Notes: generated by a model not told the origin, from the letters alone. A DNA stretch of 21,622 bases from Pseudomonadota bacterium (GCA_016937135.1 JAFGWO010000185.1:1-21622); one strand, 5' to 3'; counted from the stretch's first letter, positions 7,372 to 14,938 are shown. Numbers and translations are program-made.

Positions 7372-7767
7372 ATGGCGGATGAGCCGAATAAGAATATCCT
7401 CGTCGTGGATGACGATTCGAGCATCCAGGAACTCCTGCGCATCATCCTTTCGAAACATGGCTACAAGGTCTATCAGGCCAGGGACGGGGAGGAGGGTATT
7501 GAAAAATTTCTGGAGGTTAAACCTGATCTTGTGGTCAGCGATATTTCCATGCCGAAGGGCGACGGGTTTAATGTTGCAATCCTGATCCGGTGCAAGGAGG
7601 AATCGGTGGGGAAAAGAGTCCCGATCCTTCTCATAAGCGCTTTTTACGATGACCATGCGAATCAGGAAAACGCGGCAAGGTGCGGGGCGGACGATTTTCT
7701 TTCGAAGCCTTTCACACAGAAGCAGCTGATCGAAAAAGTCGAGGGGCTCCTCGAGCCGGGCCAATGA
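7372..7767 (+). CDS. Single-domain response regulator (receiver only)
   Basis: A 131-residue CheY-like receiver with no output domain. All phosphorylation residues are present: the acidic pocket DDD (13-15), the phospho-acceptor Asp57 (LVVSDISMP), Ser89 in the switch position (PILLISAFY) and Lys112 (FLSKPF). Unlike the upstream pseudo-receiver, it should take phosphate from a histidine kinase. No histidine kinase is encoded in the window, so the partner is elsewhere. Start is ATG 7372, with AAGGGAAAGG just ahead. It belongs to the run of genes from 4002, spaced 14 nt from the previous gene. It may act by protein-protein contact, for example on the PATAN protein. Confidence 0.93.
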   Translation: MADEPNKNILVVDDDSSIQELLRIILSKHGYKVYQARDGEEGIEKFLEVKPDLVVSDISMPKGDGFNVAILIRCKEESVGKRVPILLISAFYDDHANQENAARCGADDFLSKPFTQKQLIEKVEGLLEPGQ

Positions 7768-7831
7768 TAAGGATGTCCACCCGACTTTTCGAATATCCGC
7801 AATCGATCAGAAGACCATGGAGGTGTGCTTT

Positions 7832-8809
7832 ATGAAAACGAATATATGGGGGTTAAAGACGATTCTTTTTGTCCTGGTCCTGATGGTTTCCGGGTGCGCC
7901 ACCACCGGGGACGGGCCTTCCAGCTTCACCGAGGCGCCCCGGACGGTGGAATCCTTCAAGGAACCCTATTTCGGGCCCAAAAAGAGAATTGCGGTCCTCG
8001 AGTTCGACAACCGGGTCAACCGGAGCTGGTGGGATGCGAGCTGGCGTGTTGAGGAAAACCTCACGGAAATGGTCATCACCGAGCTGATGGAAACCGGACG
8101 GTTCATCGTGGTGGAGCGCAGCGCCCTGAATGAAATCCTTTCCGAACAGGACCTTGCCGAGAGCGGCAGGGTCCGTCAGGAAACGGCCGCAAAAATCGGT
8201 GAGCTCCTCGGAGCCCAGGTCCTCCTGAAAGGGACAGTCACCGAATTTATCGAAAAAGAGAGCGGCGGGGCCGCAGGCATCATGCTTGGGGGAATCGGCA
8301 TCGGAGGAACAACCAGCGAGGGCTATGTGGCCATGGACCTTCGTCTCATCGACGCCACGACCGGTCAGGTCCTGGAGTCCCACAGGGCGGAAGGAAAGAT
8401 CAAAAGCACCGGGATCGGCGGGATCGCTTTTTTCAAGGGGATCGCCTTCGGCGGGACAACCTTCAATAAAACCGCCCTTGGAAAAGCGACCCGGGCAGCG
8501 GTGACGGATGCCGTCGGGTTTACCGTCAGCAATATGGAAGAGCAGGCCTGGCAGGGAAGGGTGGTCAAGGTTGAAGGGGCCAGCGTTTACATCAACGCGG
8601 GAAGCAATATGAACATCTCCGAGGATATGGTCCTCTCGGTATTTTCCCGGGGGGAGGAGCTCATAGACCCCGACACGGGCTTGTCCCTGGGAACCACCAT
8701 TTCCCGGAGCGGAACCATCCGGATTGTCCAGGTGGCCGAGAAGTTTTCCATCGCCCGGATCATGGAGGGAGCGGGGTTCCAGAGGGGGGATATCGTAAAG
8801 ATGCAGTAG
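7832..8809 (+). CDS. CsgG-like outer-membrane lipoprotein with FlgT-type C-terminal domain
   Basis: A 325-residue predicted lipoprotein. The N-terminus MKTNIWGLKTILFVLVLMVSGC is a signal peptide with lipobox VSGC and lipidated Cys22. The next domain is CsgG-like: KKRIAVLEFDNR, a DxxTexLi-like helix (VEENLTEMVITELMETGRFIVVERSALNEILSEQ), LGAQVLLKGTVTEF, and two glycine-rich stretches around residues 150-165 and 195-215 at the places where CsgG forms its membrane hairpins. The last ~85 residues (GRVVKVEGASVYINAG, EELIDPDTG, GTIRIVQVAEKFSIARI) look like the FlgT C-terminal domain. CsgG forms the curli secretion pore, but no curli genes are here, so the cargo is unknown. Start is ATG 7832, with GGAGG (7819-7823) 8 nt upstream; the upstream in-frame ATG 7817 overlaps this site. 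Confidence 0.87.
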   Translation: MKTNIWGLKTILFVLVLMVSGCATTGDGPSSFTEAPRTVESFKEPYFGPKKRIAVLEFDNRVNRSWWDASWRVEENLTEMVITELMETGRFIVVERSALNEILSEQDLAESGRVRQETAAKIGELLGAQVLLKGTVTEFIEKESGGAAGIMLGGIGIGGTTSEGYVAMDLRLIDATTGQVLESHRAEGKIKSTGIGGIAFFKGIAFGGTTFNKTALGKATRAAVTDAVGFTVSNMEEQAWQGRVVKVEGASVYINAGSNMNISEDMVLSVFSRGEELIDPDTGLSLGTTISRSGTIRIVQVAEKFSIARIMEGAGFQRGDIVKMQ

Positions 8810-8821
8810 AAAACCGGGAAA

Positions 8822-8856
8822 AGGGAATAGGGAAGAGGGAAGAGGGAAGAGGGAAG
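8822..8856 (+). repeat. Tandem heptamer array AGGGAAG / AGGGAAT
   Basis: Five tandem 7-nt units: one AGGGAAT (8822-8828) followed by four identical AGGGAAG (8829-8856). The 7-nt rhythm continues with two GTCCAGA-type units (8867-8880). A spaced pair of CGTTGGAC (8911-8918 and 8925-8932) lies 14 nt apart, which is two units. The array is purine-rich, intergenic and not part of any gene. Confidence 0.8.
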
Positions 8857-8890
8857 GGGGGAACAGTCCAGAGTCCAGAGAAGATGACGA

Positions 8891-8910
8891 TCGCTCGAGC
8901 GACCCTTTTT
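8891..8910 (+). terminator. Possible terminator: palindrome plus T run
   Basis: The 12-bp perfect palindrome TCGCTCGAGCGA (8891-8902) is followed by CCC and five T. As RNA it can form only a short stem with a tight loop, so this is a weak candidate. The position between the lipoprotein gene and plsC is sensible for a transcript end. Confidence 0.25.
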
Positions 8911-9010
8911 CGTTGGACGTCAGGCGTTGGACCTGGTTTTCCTTCGTCCTTCCCCCTTCCTCCTGTTTCCCTGTTTACTCACGTCAAGGGCCATGTTAGC
9001 GTTCTGGGTC

Positions 9011-9739
9011 ATGAATCCTTACAGGATTTTCGTGGCCATGAGGGCCCTTCTTTTCATTCCCGTAGTAGTCGTTATCGGCTCCTGCGCGGCCATCGCCCTG
9101 AGTTTTTTCACCCGCGACGGCAACCTCATCTGGAAAGGGATCATTCGGCCCTTTTCGCGCGCGATCCTCTGGCTGGCGGGGGTGAAGGTTGCCGTTTCGG
9201 GGGAGGAGAATGTGTCCCCGGGCAGTCAGAGCTGCATCGTCGTTTTCAACCACCAGAGCAACATGGACATTCCGCTCCTGGCGCGGCACCTGCCCATGCA
9301 GCTGAGGTTCATCGGGAAAGCGGAACTCAAGGCAGTCCCCGTCTTCGGACCGGCGATCGTGAGGATGGGACACTTTCTGATCAAACGCCAGGATCACCGG
9401 AGCGCCCTTCAGGACCTTTCGAGGGCCGCTTCCGATATCCGCAGAACCGGCTTGTCCCTGGCCTTTGCGCCCGAGGGGACGCGGTCACCGGACGGGCGGC
9501 TCCTTCCATTCAAAAAAGGGGCCTTTGTCCTGGCCATTCAGACGGGTCTTCCCATCCTTCCCGTCGCCATCAAGGGAACCTTTGAGCGGCTTCCCAAAAA
9601 AAGCCTGATCGCCCGCCCCGGTCCCGTCAAAGTGATAATCCATCCCCCGGTTTCTCCGGAGGGATTGACCTATGAGGATCGAGACCATTTCATGGAAAAA
9701 ATAAAAAATATCATCGAGCTGTCATTGAAAACATCATGA
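9011..9739 (+). CDS. plsC: 1-acyl-sn-glycerol-3-phosphate acyltransferase (PlsC family)
   Basis: PlsC transfers an acyl group to lysophosphatidic acid to make phosphatidic acid, at the inner membrane. From ATG 9011 the protein is 242 residues, the normal length. A hydrophobic N-terminal segment (about 10-33) anchors it. The catalytic NHQSNMD motif (HxxxxD; H81, D86) and the substrate-binding PEGTRSPDG (E155-G-T-R) are intact, with FPFKKGAF-like LPFKKGAF and LPILPVAI following as in the family. The frame is open back to a TTG at 8927, but that stretch is repeat-derived intergenic DNA. ATG 8993, 9011 and 9038 are all possible; none has a clear ribosome-binding site, so the start is uncertain. 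Its TGA overlaps the next ATG by 4 bp (9736-9739), so it is co-translated with the transporter. Confidence 0.9.
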   Translation: MNPYRIFVAMRALLFIPVVVVIGSCAAIALSFFTRDGNLIWKGIIRPFSRAILWLAGVKVAVSGEENVSPGSQSCIVVFNHQSNMDIPLLARHLPMQLRFIGKAELKAVPVFGPAIVRMGHFLIKRQDHRSALQDLSRAASDIRRTGLSLAFAPEGTRSPDGRLLPFKKGAFVLAIQTGLPILPVAIKGTFERLPKKSLIARPGPVKVIIHPPVSPEGLTYEDRDHFMEKIKNIIELSLKTS

Positions 9740-10932
9740 CGGGCTTTAAAAGGATCTTCTTCTCCCTTTACATGGCTGTTTTCATGTCCTCCGTGGGACT
9801 GGGTATCCTGAGTCCCATCCTTCCGGCTTATGTGGATCAGTTCGCTGCCTCATCCCTCTCGCTCGGAGTTGTTTTCGGGGCCTATCCCATGGCGAGGACG
9901 GTCTTCATGCCCCTTGTCGGCCGGTTAAGCGACCGGGTCGGCTGGAAGCCTTTTATCCTCACGGGACTGGCCCTTTTCACCCTGGTTTCCCCGCTCTATG
10001 CCCTTTCGAGGAGCGAAATCCAGCTTTTTCTGGTCCGCTTTTTCCAGGGGATCGCGGCCGCCATGATTCTTCCGGTAGCCATGTCCGTTATAGGCAAGCT
10101 CTCCCCAAAAGGAAAGGAAGGGTTCCTGATGGGATCCTTTTCCTCCGCGTTTTTTGCCGGGCTGGGCTTCGGTCCCCTGATCGGCGGTTTTTTAAAGGAT
10201 ACCTATTCCACTGAGGCCGCCTTCTACGGAATGGGTTTTATGGCCCTTGCCGCTTTTCTGCTGGCGTTGGTCACTCTGGGGACGGGCCCATCGGAACCCG
10301 TTCCCGTTGCCAGGAAAAAGGACCTTTCCGGACCTTTACCCTTTTTCAGGGATCTTCCCCTGATAGGACTTCTGGTATTCCGGTTCTGCCGCGCGGTGGG
10401 CATCGGGCTCGTATGGGTTATCCTGCCTCTTTATGCCATCCGTTATCTGGAGATCAGCGCGATCAGGGTCGGGATCCTCCTCTCGGCAAACACCTTTATC
10501 ACCACGATCCTCCAGGCCCCCGTCGGGCACCTCGCAGACAAGGCCGGGCACCTCAAAAGCCTGACCCTGGGCAGTTTCCTCGCGGCCGGGGCCATTGGAA
10601 GCATCGGATGGTGCAATTCCTTTTCCCGATTAATCATTGTCTCGGTCACACTGGGGATAGCCGGCGCCCTGATCGTCCCCTCCGGTTCCGCCCTGGCCGT
10701 CATGCTGGGCAGGGAAAGGGGGATGGGGTCCGTCATGGGGCTTTTCAATTCCTCCCTGAGTTTCGGAACCATGGTAGGGCCCGTGGTCGGCGGAGCCCTT
10801 CTCGATTTCGCCGGGATCCAGACTGTTTTTTCCGCCGGCGGCCTTATAGGGTTGACGGGGTGGGGCTGCCTGATGATCATGGGAAGAAGGGAATTCGCAC
10901 CGGAAAAAAAGGATCTGACTCCGGAGGGGTAG
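9736..10932 (+). CDS. Major facilitator superfamily transporter
   Basis: A 398-residue inner-membrane protein with about twelve hydrophobic segments in two halves separated by a charged loop near residues 187-200 (VARKKDLSG). Motif A of the superfamily is present between helices 2 and 3 as GRLSDRVGWKP, and a weaker second copy, GHLADKAGH, lies in the second half. The layout resembles drug/H+ antiporters of the DHA1 type, but no substrate can be read from sequence. It overlaps plsC by 4 bp (ATGA). A link with plsC could suggest lipid-related transport, as in lysophospholipid flippases of the LplT type, but that is inference only. No defects are seen. Confidence 0.9.
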   Translation: MTGFKRIFFSLYMAVFMSSVGLGILSPILPAYVDQFAASSLSLGVVFGAYPMARTVFMPLVGRLSDRVGWKPFILTGLALFTLVSPLYALSRSEIQLFLVRFFQGIAAAMILPVAMSVIGKLSPKGKEGFLMGSFSSAFFAGLGFGPLIGGFLKDTYSTEAAFYGMGFMALAAFLLALVTLGTGPSEPVPVARKKDLSGPLPFFRDLPLIGLLVFRFCRAVGIGLVWVILPLYAIRYLEISAIRVGILLSANTFITTILQAPVGHLADKAGHLKSLTLGSFLAAGAIGSIGWCNSFSRLIIVSVTLGIAGALIVPSGSALAVMLGRERGMGSVMGLFNSSLSFGTMVGPVVGGALLDFAGIQTVFSAGGLIGLTGWGCLMIMGRREFAPEKKDLTPEG

Positions 10933-10975
10933 GGGGAAGAGGGCAGGAAAAACCCTGATGTCGGCCCTTCCCCCT
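10931..10975 (+). terminator. Inverted repeat after the MFS gene
   Basis: AGGGGGAAG (10931-10939) is perfectly complementary to CTTCCCCCT (10967-10975), a 9-bp stem around a 27-nt loop. The left arm begins next to the MFS stop codon (TAG 10930-10932). No T run follows, so it is not a classical intrinsic terminator. It may stabilise the mRNA 3' end or act with Rho. Confidence 0.3.
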
Positions 10976-11010
10976 GGCGCCCGTATTCCTTTGCGCGTTT
11001 TCTGGCGGCC

Positions 11011-11039
11011 TTGACACTTCTTTCCGCAGGGTCTAAATT
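11011..11039 (+). promoter_or_regulatory. Sigma70-type promoter of the SH3b gene
   Basis: A perfect -35 box TTGACA (11011-11016) is separated by exactly 17 nt from a -10 box TAAATT (11034-11039). Transcription should begin near 11045-11048, only a few bases before ATG 11050. This excludes the in-frame TTG at 11011, which is part of the -35 box, as the gene start. Confidence 0.65.
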
Positions 11040-11049
11040 TCTATCCGAA

Positions 11050-11583
11050 ATGAAAATACCGTTAAAATCGCCAGTTTCCGTAATTTTCGCCCTTCTTATC
11101 CTTTTTCTCTCGGTTGTCACAATTCCCAGGCCGGTTCATGCCGATTTTGTGAGGATCAGGGGATCTGTAGTGAACGTCCGTCAGGGGCCTGGCACGACGC
11201 ATCCTGTCCTCTTTCAGGCAGAGCAGGGCGAAGAATTCCCCCTGATAAAAACGGAGGGGCTCTGGTGTCTCATCCAGCTGCAGGGAGAGGATCAGGCCTG
11301 GGTTTTCGCCAGGCTGGTCGATGTCATTCCCGGGGAGATCGCTAAAAGGGGTGTTGAAACCCCGGAACCCGAGCCGGTGAAGCCCGCCACCAGCCTGAAG
11401 CATAAAGCTTTCAAGGCAATTTTGTACCTGGCTCTCGTCCTTTTCATTTTCTACCTTATCGGGAAGAGACGTCGAATCCTTGAGAAAATCGGATTCAAAC
11501 TGAGGGAGGCCTCGGGATATGACCGTGAAAAACCCTTTCGTTACGATGACCATCAACCTAGGGATGACAGCTGGGAACTGTGA
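11050..11583 (+). CDS. Exported bacterial SH3 (SH3b) domain protein with C-terminal membrane anchor
   Basis: A 177-residue protein. Residues 1-31 form a signal peptide (basic start, hydrophobic VIFALLILFLSVV, probable cleavage after PVHA). Residues about 34-93 are one SH3b domain with the typical VNVRQGPGTTHPVL stretch and a conserved Trp-containing end (QAWVFARLVDV). A Pro/Glu-rich linker (101-113) leads to a transmembrane helix (about 121-138, FKAILYLALVLFIFYLIG), followed by a basic cytoplasmic tail. SH3b domains usually bind peptidoglycan or peptide ligands in the envelope, so an envelope-sensing or scaffold role is plausible; no enzyme domain is present. The start is ATG 11050, because the promoter at 11011-11039 would put the transcript start almost on it. 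The mRNA would then be nearly leaderless. Confidence 0.85.
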   Translation: MKIPLKSPVSVIFALLILFLSVVTIPRPVHADFVRIRGSVVNVRQGPGTTHPVLFQAEQGEEFPLIKTEGLWCLIQLQGEDQAWVFARLVDVIPGEIAKRGVETPEPEPVKPATSLKHKAFKAILYLALVLFIFYLIGKRRRILEKIGFKLREASGYDREKPFRYDDHQPRDDSWEL

Positions 11584-11589
11584 CTCCCC

Positions 11590-11618
11590 TTGACAGACCT
11601 CAATATTATTGTTAAAAA
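11590..11618 (+). promoter_or_regulatory. Sigma70-type promoter of the PHP gene
   Basis: TTGACA (11590-11595) is followed after 17 nt by TAAAAA (11613-11618). It starts 7 nt after the SH3b stop and would give a leader of about 35 nt ahead of ATG 11662. The leader contains AGGAGG (11644-11649), 12 nt from the start codon. Confidence 0.5.
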
Positions 11619-11661
11619 TCGCGGTTGATTTGATCAAAACACCAGGAGGCAGCTCCTTCAT

Positions 11662-12351
11662 ATGCGCTTAAAATGTGATTTTCATATCCATACAGCCGAG
11701 GATCCCCGTCATCAGCTTTCCTATTCAGCTAAAGACCTGATCGAAAGGGCGGCGCAACTCGGATATGACGCCATTTCCATAACCAATCACAACACGGTCA
11801 CCTACAACCCTGAACTGGCCGAGTTTGCCGCCAGCAAGGGGGTACTCCTCATTCCGGGAGTCGAAGCCACCGTCATGGGCAAGCATGTCCTGATCTATGG
11901 TGTCGATGAGATGGTGGAAAACTGGGGGAAACTGACCTTTTTCGACCTTAAAAGGATCAAGGCAAAGGGGGCTTTTGTCATTGCCCCTCACCCCTTCTAT
12001 CCCAACTACAACTGCCTCGGAGGTTTTCTCAAGCGGTTCCCCCGTCTTTTTGATGCCGTGGAATACAGCCATCTTTACATCAAGAAGGTCAATTTCAATC
12101 TCAGGGCCCAACGGTTTGCGAGAAACAACGGGATGCCCCTTATCGGACTCTCCGACGCCCATTCGCTGAAACAGCTTGATTTCACCTTCACCCTTATCGA
12201 TGCCCCGAAAGATCCCGCCTCCATTTTTCAGGCCATCCGCGACGGAAGGACCACCATCGTCACCCGGCCGGCCAAGGTAGTAACCAGCGGCATCGTCGGG
12301 ATCAAGCTTTTCAGCACCTTCCTTTTTCTTCTCCTTCTCCACAGGTTGTAA
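11662..12351 (+). CDS. PHP-domain metal-dependent phosphoesterase
   Basis: A 229-residue PHP-fold hydrolase. The four PHP motifs are all present: I, CDFHIHT with H8 and H10; II, ITNHN at 40-44; the metal-ligand PGVE with Glu68; III, APHPF with H110; and IV, SDAH with D165 and H167. Family members hydrolyse phosphoester bonds, for example histidinol phosphate or nucleoside 3',5'-bisphosphates, but this subfamily cannot be assigned a substrate from sequence. An odd feature is the hydrophobic C-terminal tail (about 206-227, IVGIKLFSTFLFLLLL), which could tether the enzyme to the membrane. The gene has its own promoter candidate and lies between an SH3b membrane protein and the kinase gene. Confidence 0.88.
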   Translation: MRLKCDFHIHTAEDPRHQLSYSAKDLIERAAQLGYDAISITNHNTVTYNPELAEFAASKGVLLIPGVEATVMGKHVLIYGVDEMVENWGKLTFFDLKRIKAKGAFVIAPHPFYPNYNCLGGFLKRFPRLFDAVEYSHLYIKKVNFNLRAQRFARNNGMPLIGLSDAHSLKQLDFTFTLIDAPKDPASIFQAIRDGRTTIVTRPAKVVTSGIVGIKLFSTFLFLLLLHRL

Positions 12352-12445
12352 AACCGCGGCCCTTTTTCAGCCTCTCTTCCGGATTAATTGAGGGGAATGC
12401 GCCTTGACCGGGGGCCTTTATCCCGGCAGGGAGGATTTTCCCGCC

Positions 12446-14917
12446 ATGATGCGCTGGTTCTGGACTCAGGCTTTTCTTTTCCCTATAATTCCACAAATGT
12501 TCGACACATTCAGAAGCGCCATCGAACATCTGCTGGCCAGGTTTTCCATTCCATCGCCATGGGGTCTGGGGCTGGTCGACACCCTGACTCTTCTTTTCGC
12601 CGGCCTTTCCGTCCTCTTTCTGCTCCTCTTCGTCTTCGCCCACCGCGCGCCTTCCGGAAAAGAGCGGGGAATGCGCCCTGTTGGCCAGCTCCTTCGAAAA
12701 GCCCGAAACGCCCAGAAGAGGGGGAACTTCAGGGAGGCGGGCCAGTTTTTCTTCCAGGCAGGGGACTATCGCGAAGCCGCGAGGGCCTTCGTCAACGACG
12801 AGGATTACGAAAAAGCGGCCGAAGCCTGTCTTAAAAGCAGCGATTTTACCAATGCGGCCCAATGCTTTCTCCGGATGGGTGAAAAGGAAAAAGCTGCCGA
12901 CCTTTTTATCAAGGCCAGGGATTTTTCCTCTGCGGCCGAGAATCTCCTTTCCCTCGAAAAGGTCAGCGAGGCGGCGGTTCTCTTTGCGAAAGCCGGGGAT
13001 CATTTAAAATCCGCGCAATGTTTTTCCAGGGCGGATTACCACCAGAAGGCCGGGGAACTCTTTTTTCTGGAGGACCGGTTTCAGGAGGCAGGCCCCCTCC
13101 TTCTCAAGGCTCTCCAGGAAAGGGCCAGCCGCCGGAGTTCCTATATCCGTGCCGGGGAGGATGCGGTGTCGAGAAACATCGCGCGGATGGCTGGGTCCTC
13201 CTTTCTGGAAACCGGGCAAAAAAAAGCGGCGGCCCAGTCCTTTGAACTCGGGGGGCTTTTCTCTCAAGCCGCCCAAATCCTCGAAGAACTGGGTGAAAAA
13301 GGAAAGGCCAGCGATCTGTACATGAAAGCCGGGAACACAGCCGCCGCGGCGCGGATCCTGGAATCCTCCAATGATGCCGGCGACAGCGCCATCCGCATCG
13401 CTCAGGCCCTTCTGGAAGAGGGGAAGCCCGTAGAAGCCGCGGAGATCTTTGCCCGTGCCGGGCAATGGCAAAAAGCCGCCCGTCTTTTCCATGAAAACGA
13501 CCTGCCGGACCTGGCCGTTGAAACCTACACCCGTCACGGCGACACCAGGGCCGCCGCGGATCTCCTGGAAAAGATGGGTCGTCTCGAGGAAGCGGCATCC
13601 CTTCTCATGTCCGACGGGAAAGCGGGGGAGGCGGCCCGGATTTTCGGGAAGCTCGGGGAAAAGGAGCGGGAGATAGAGGCCTTTCTGGCGGCAGGGGAAT
13701 ATCTCAAGGCGGGAAGGGGATATTTTGCCCTCGGGAAGGAAAACGAGGCCATGCAGGCTCTTCAACAGGTTGAAGGAAAGGGTCCCGAGGCGCAAGAGGC
13801 CAAGGGGATCCTCGGGGATATCTTCTACAACAGGCAGGACTGGTCCCTGGCCATAGCCAATTTTCAGGAAGCCTTATCAGACGAAAACGCGTCCAGGGGA
13901 AACCTGGATTCCCTCTATCGTTTTGCCATTGCCCTCAAGGAGGACGGGCAGCTTCAGGCGGCGCTGACTATTCTCGAAAGGATCCTGATGGTGAACTATC
14001 ACTTCCGGGATGCGCGGGAGCAGGCGCGAACCATCAAAAACATCTTGAACCTCTCTTCCCTGGCGGGCGGACCCGGGACTTTTCCGGAAGCAACCCTCAT
14101 CGGAAAAGGTCCTGCCCAGAAGAGAAAAATTGATCGCTACGAGATCATCCAGGAACTGGGCAGAGGGGGAATGGGGATCGTGTACAAGGCCCGGGATACC
14201 CTTTTAGACAGGATCGTAGCCTACAAAGTCCTTTCCCCACAGGTTCGGAAGGATCAAAGGGTTCTGGATCTGTTTCTCCGGGAGGCTCAATCGGCCGCAA
14301 GGTTGTCCCATCCCAATATTGTGGCCATTTTCGACGCCGACGAGGATCAGGGGGATTTTTTCATCATAATGGAACTCATCGAAGGGGAGTCTCTCAAGGA
14401 AATCCTTCAGAGTCAGGGGAAAATTCCCCCCAGGACGGCGGTCCTGCTGGCTGGACAGGTTCTCAAAGCCCTTGCCTACGCACACCACAAGGGGATCGTC
14501 CACCGCGATATCAAACCGGCCAACCTTTTATGGGCCCGGATGGAAAAAAAGGTCAAAATCACCGATTTCGGCCTTGCGAGAGTCATGGAAGAGGGGAATC
14601 GGAACCATACCCAGATGGCGGGGACCCCCTATTACATGTCTCCGGAGCAGATTCTCGGAGGCGATGTGGACCATCGGTCCGATCAATATGGCCTGGGGGT
14701 GACCCTCTTTGAAATGGTCACAGGAACGGTTCCTTTCAAGGAGGGGGATGTCCTGTATCATCACGTCCATTCCGGCCCCCCGTCCCCTCTGGAATATGAA
14801 CCCTCCCTGCCCCCCTCCCTTTCCCGATTCATCCTCAGATGCATCGAAAAAGATCCGGGAAACCGTTTCCCTGATGTGGGGGCGGCCCTGGCGGAATTAA
14901 AGCAGGTAGTCCTTTAG
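12446..14917 (+). CDS. Ser/Thr protein kinase with membrane anchor and 13-residue-repeat alpha-solenoid
   Basis: From ATG 12446 the protein is 823 residues. A membrane helix (about 43-64) comes first. Next is a long helical solenoid (about 96-450) made mostly of 13-residue units of pattern xxAAxxFxxxxDF, for example EKAAEACLKSSDF and EKAADLFIKARDF. Two TPR-like units follow (about 455-520). The C-terminal Hanks-type kinase (about 565-823) is complete: LGRGGMGIVY, VAYKVL with the ATP-binding Lys594, HRDIKPANLL with catalytic Asp688, DFGLA with Asp707, GTPYYMSPEQ. Kinases of this type phosphorylate Ser/Thr; the solenoid probably binds partners. The order, kinase at the C-terminus and anchor at the N-terminus, is the reverse of PknB-type kinases. 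ATG 12446 has GGAGG 11 nt upstream. ATG 12497 is a real alternative because a promoter lies just before it; TTG 12404 is least likely. Confidence 0.9.
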   Translation: MMRWFWTQAFLFPIIPQMFDTFRSAIEHLLARFSIPSPWGLGLVDTLTLLFAGLSVLFLLLFVFAHRAPSGKERGMRPVGQLLRKARNAQKRGNFREAGQFFFQAGDYREAARAFVNDEDYEKAAEACLKSSDFTNAAQCFLRMGEKEKAADLFIKARDFSSAAENLLSLEKVSEAAVLFAKAGDHLKSAQCFSRADYHQKAGELFFLEDRFQEAGPLLLKALQERASRRSSYIRAGEDAVSRNIARMAGSSFLETGQKKAAAQSFELGGLFSQAAQILEELGEKGKASDLYMKAGNTAAAARILESSNDAGDSAIRIAQALLEEGKPVEAAEIFARAGQWQKAARLFHENDLPDLAVETYTRHGDTRAAADLLEKMGRLEEAASLLMSDGKAGEAARIFGKLGEKEREIEAFLAAGEYLKAGRGYFALGKENEAMQALQQVEGKGPEAQEAKGILGDIFYNRQDWSLAIANFQEALSDENASRGNLDSLYRFAIALKEDGQLQAALTILERILMVNYHFRDAREQARTIKNILNLSSLAGGPGTFPEATLIGKGPAQKRKIDRYEIIQELGRGGMGIVYKARDTLLDRIVAYKVLSPQVRKDQRVLDLFLREAQSAARLSHPNIVAIFDADEDQGDFFIIMELIEGESLKEILQSQGKIPPRTAVLLAGQVLKALAYAHHKGIVHRDIKPANLLWARMEKKVKITDFGLARVMEEGNRNHTQMAGTPYYMSPEQILGGDVDHRSDQYGLGVTLFEMVTGTVPFKEGDVLYHHVHSGPPSPLEYEPSLPPSLSRFILRCIEKDPGNRFPDVGAALAELKQVVL
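12461..12489 (+). promoter_or_regulatory. Promoter-like element inside the 5' end of the kinase frame
   Basis: TGGACT (12461-12466, four of six bases of the -35 consensus) is followed after 17 nt by a perfect TATAAT (12484-12489). Transcription would begin around 12496, at or next to ATG 12497. If it is used, the kinase starts at 12497 on a leaderless mRNA and is 806 residues long. Confidence 0.45.
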
Positions 14918-14938
14918 GACGATGGGTGGAAGAAGTTT

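Noticed and set aside
8927..9010. TTG 8927 as start of plsC
   Set aside because: It would add about 28 unconserved residues encoded partly by the CGTTGGAC repeat region; family length fits a start near 9011.
11011..11013. TTG as start of the SH3b protein
   Set aside because: These bases are part of a perfect -35 box; the transcript would start downstream of them.
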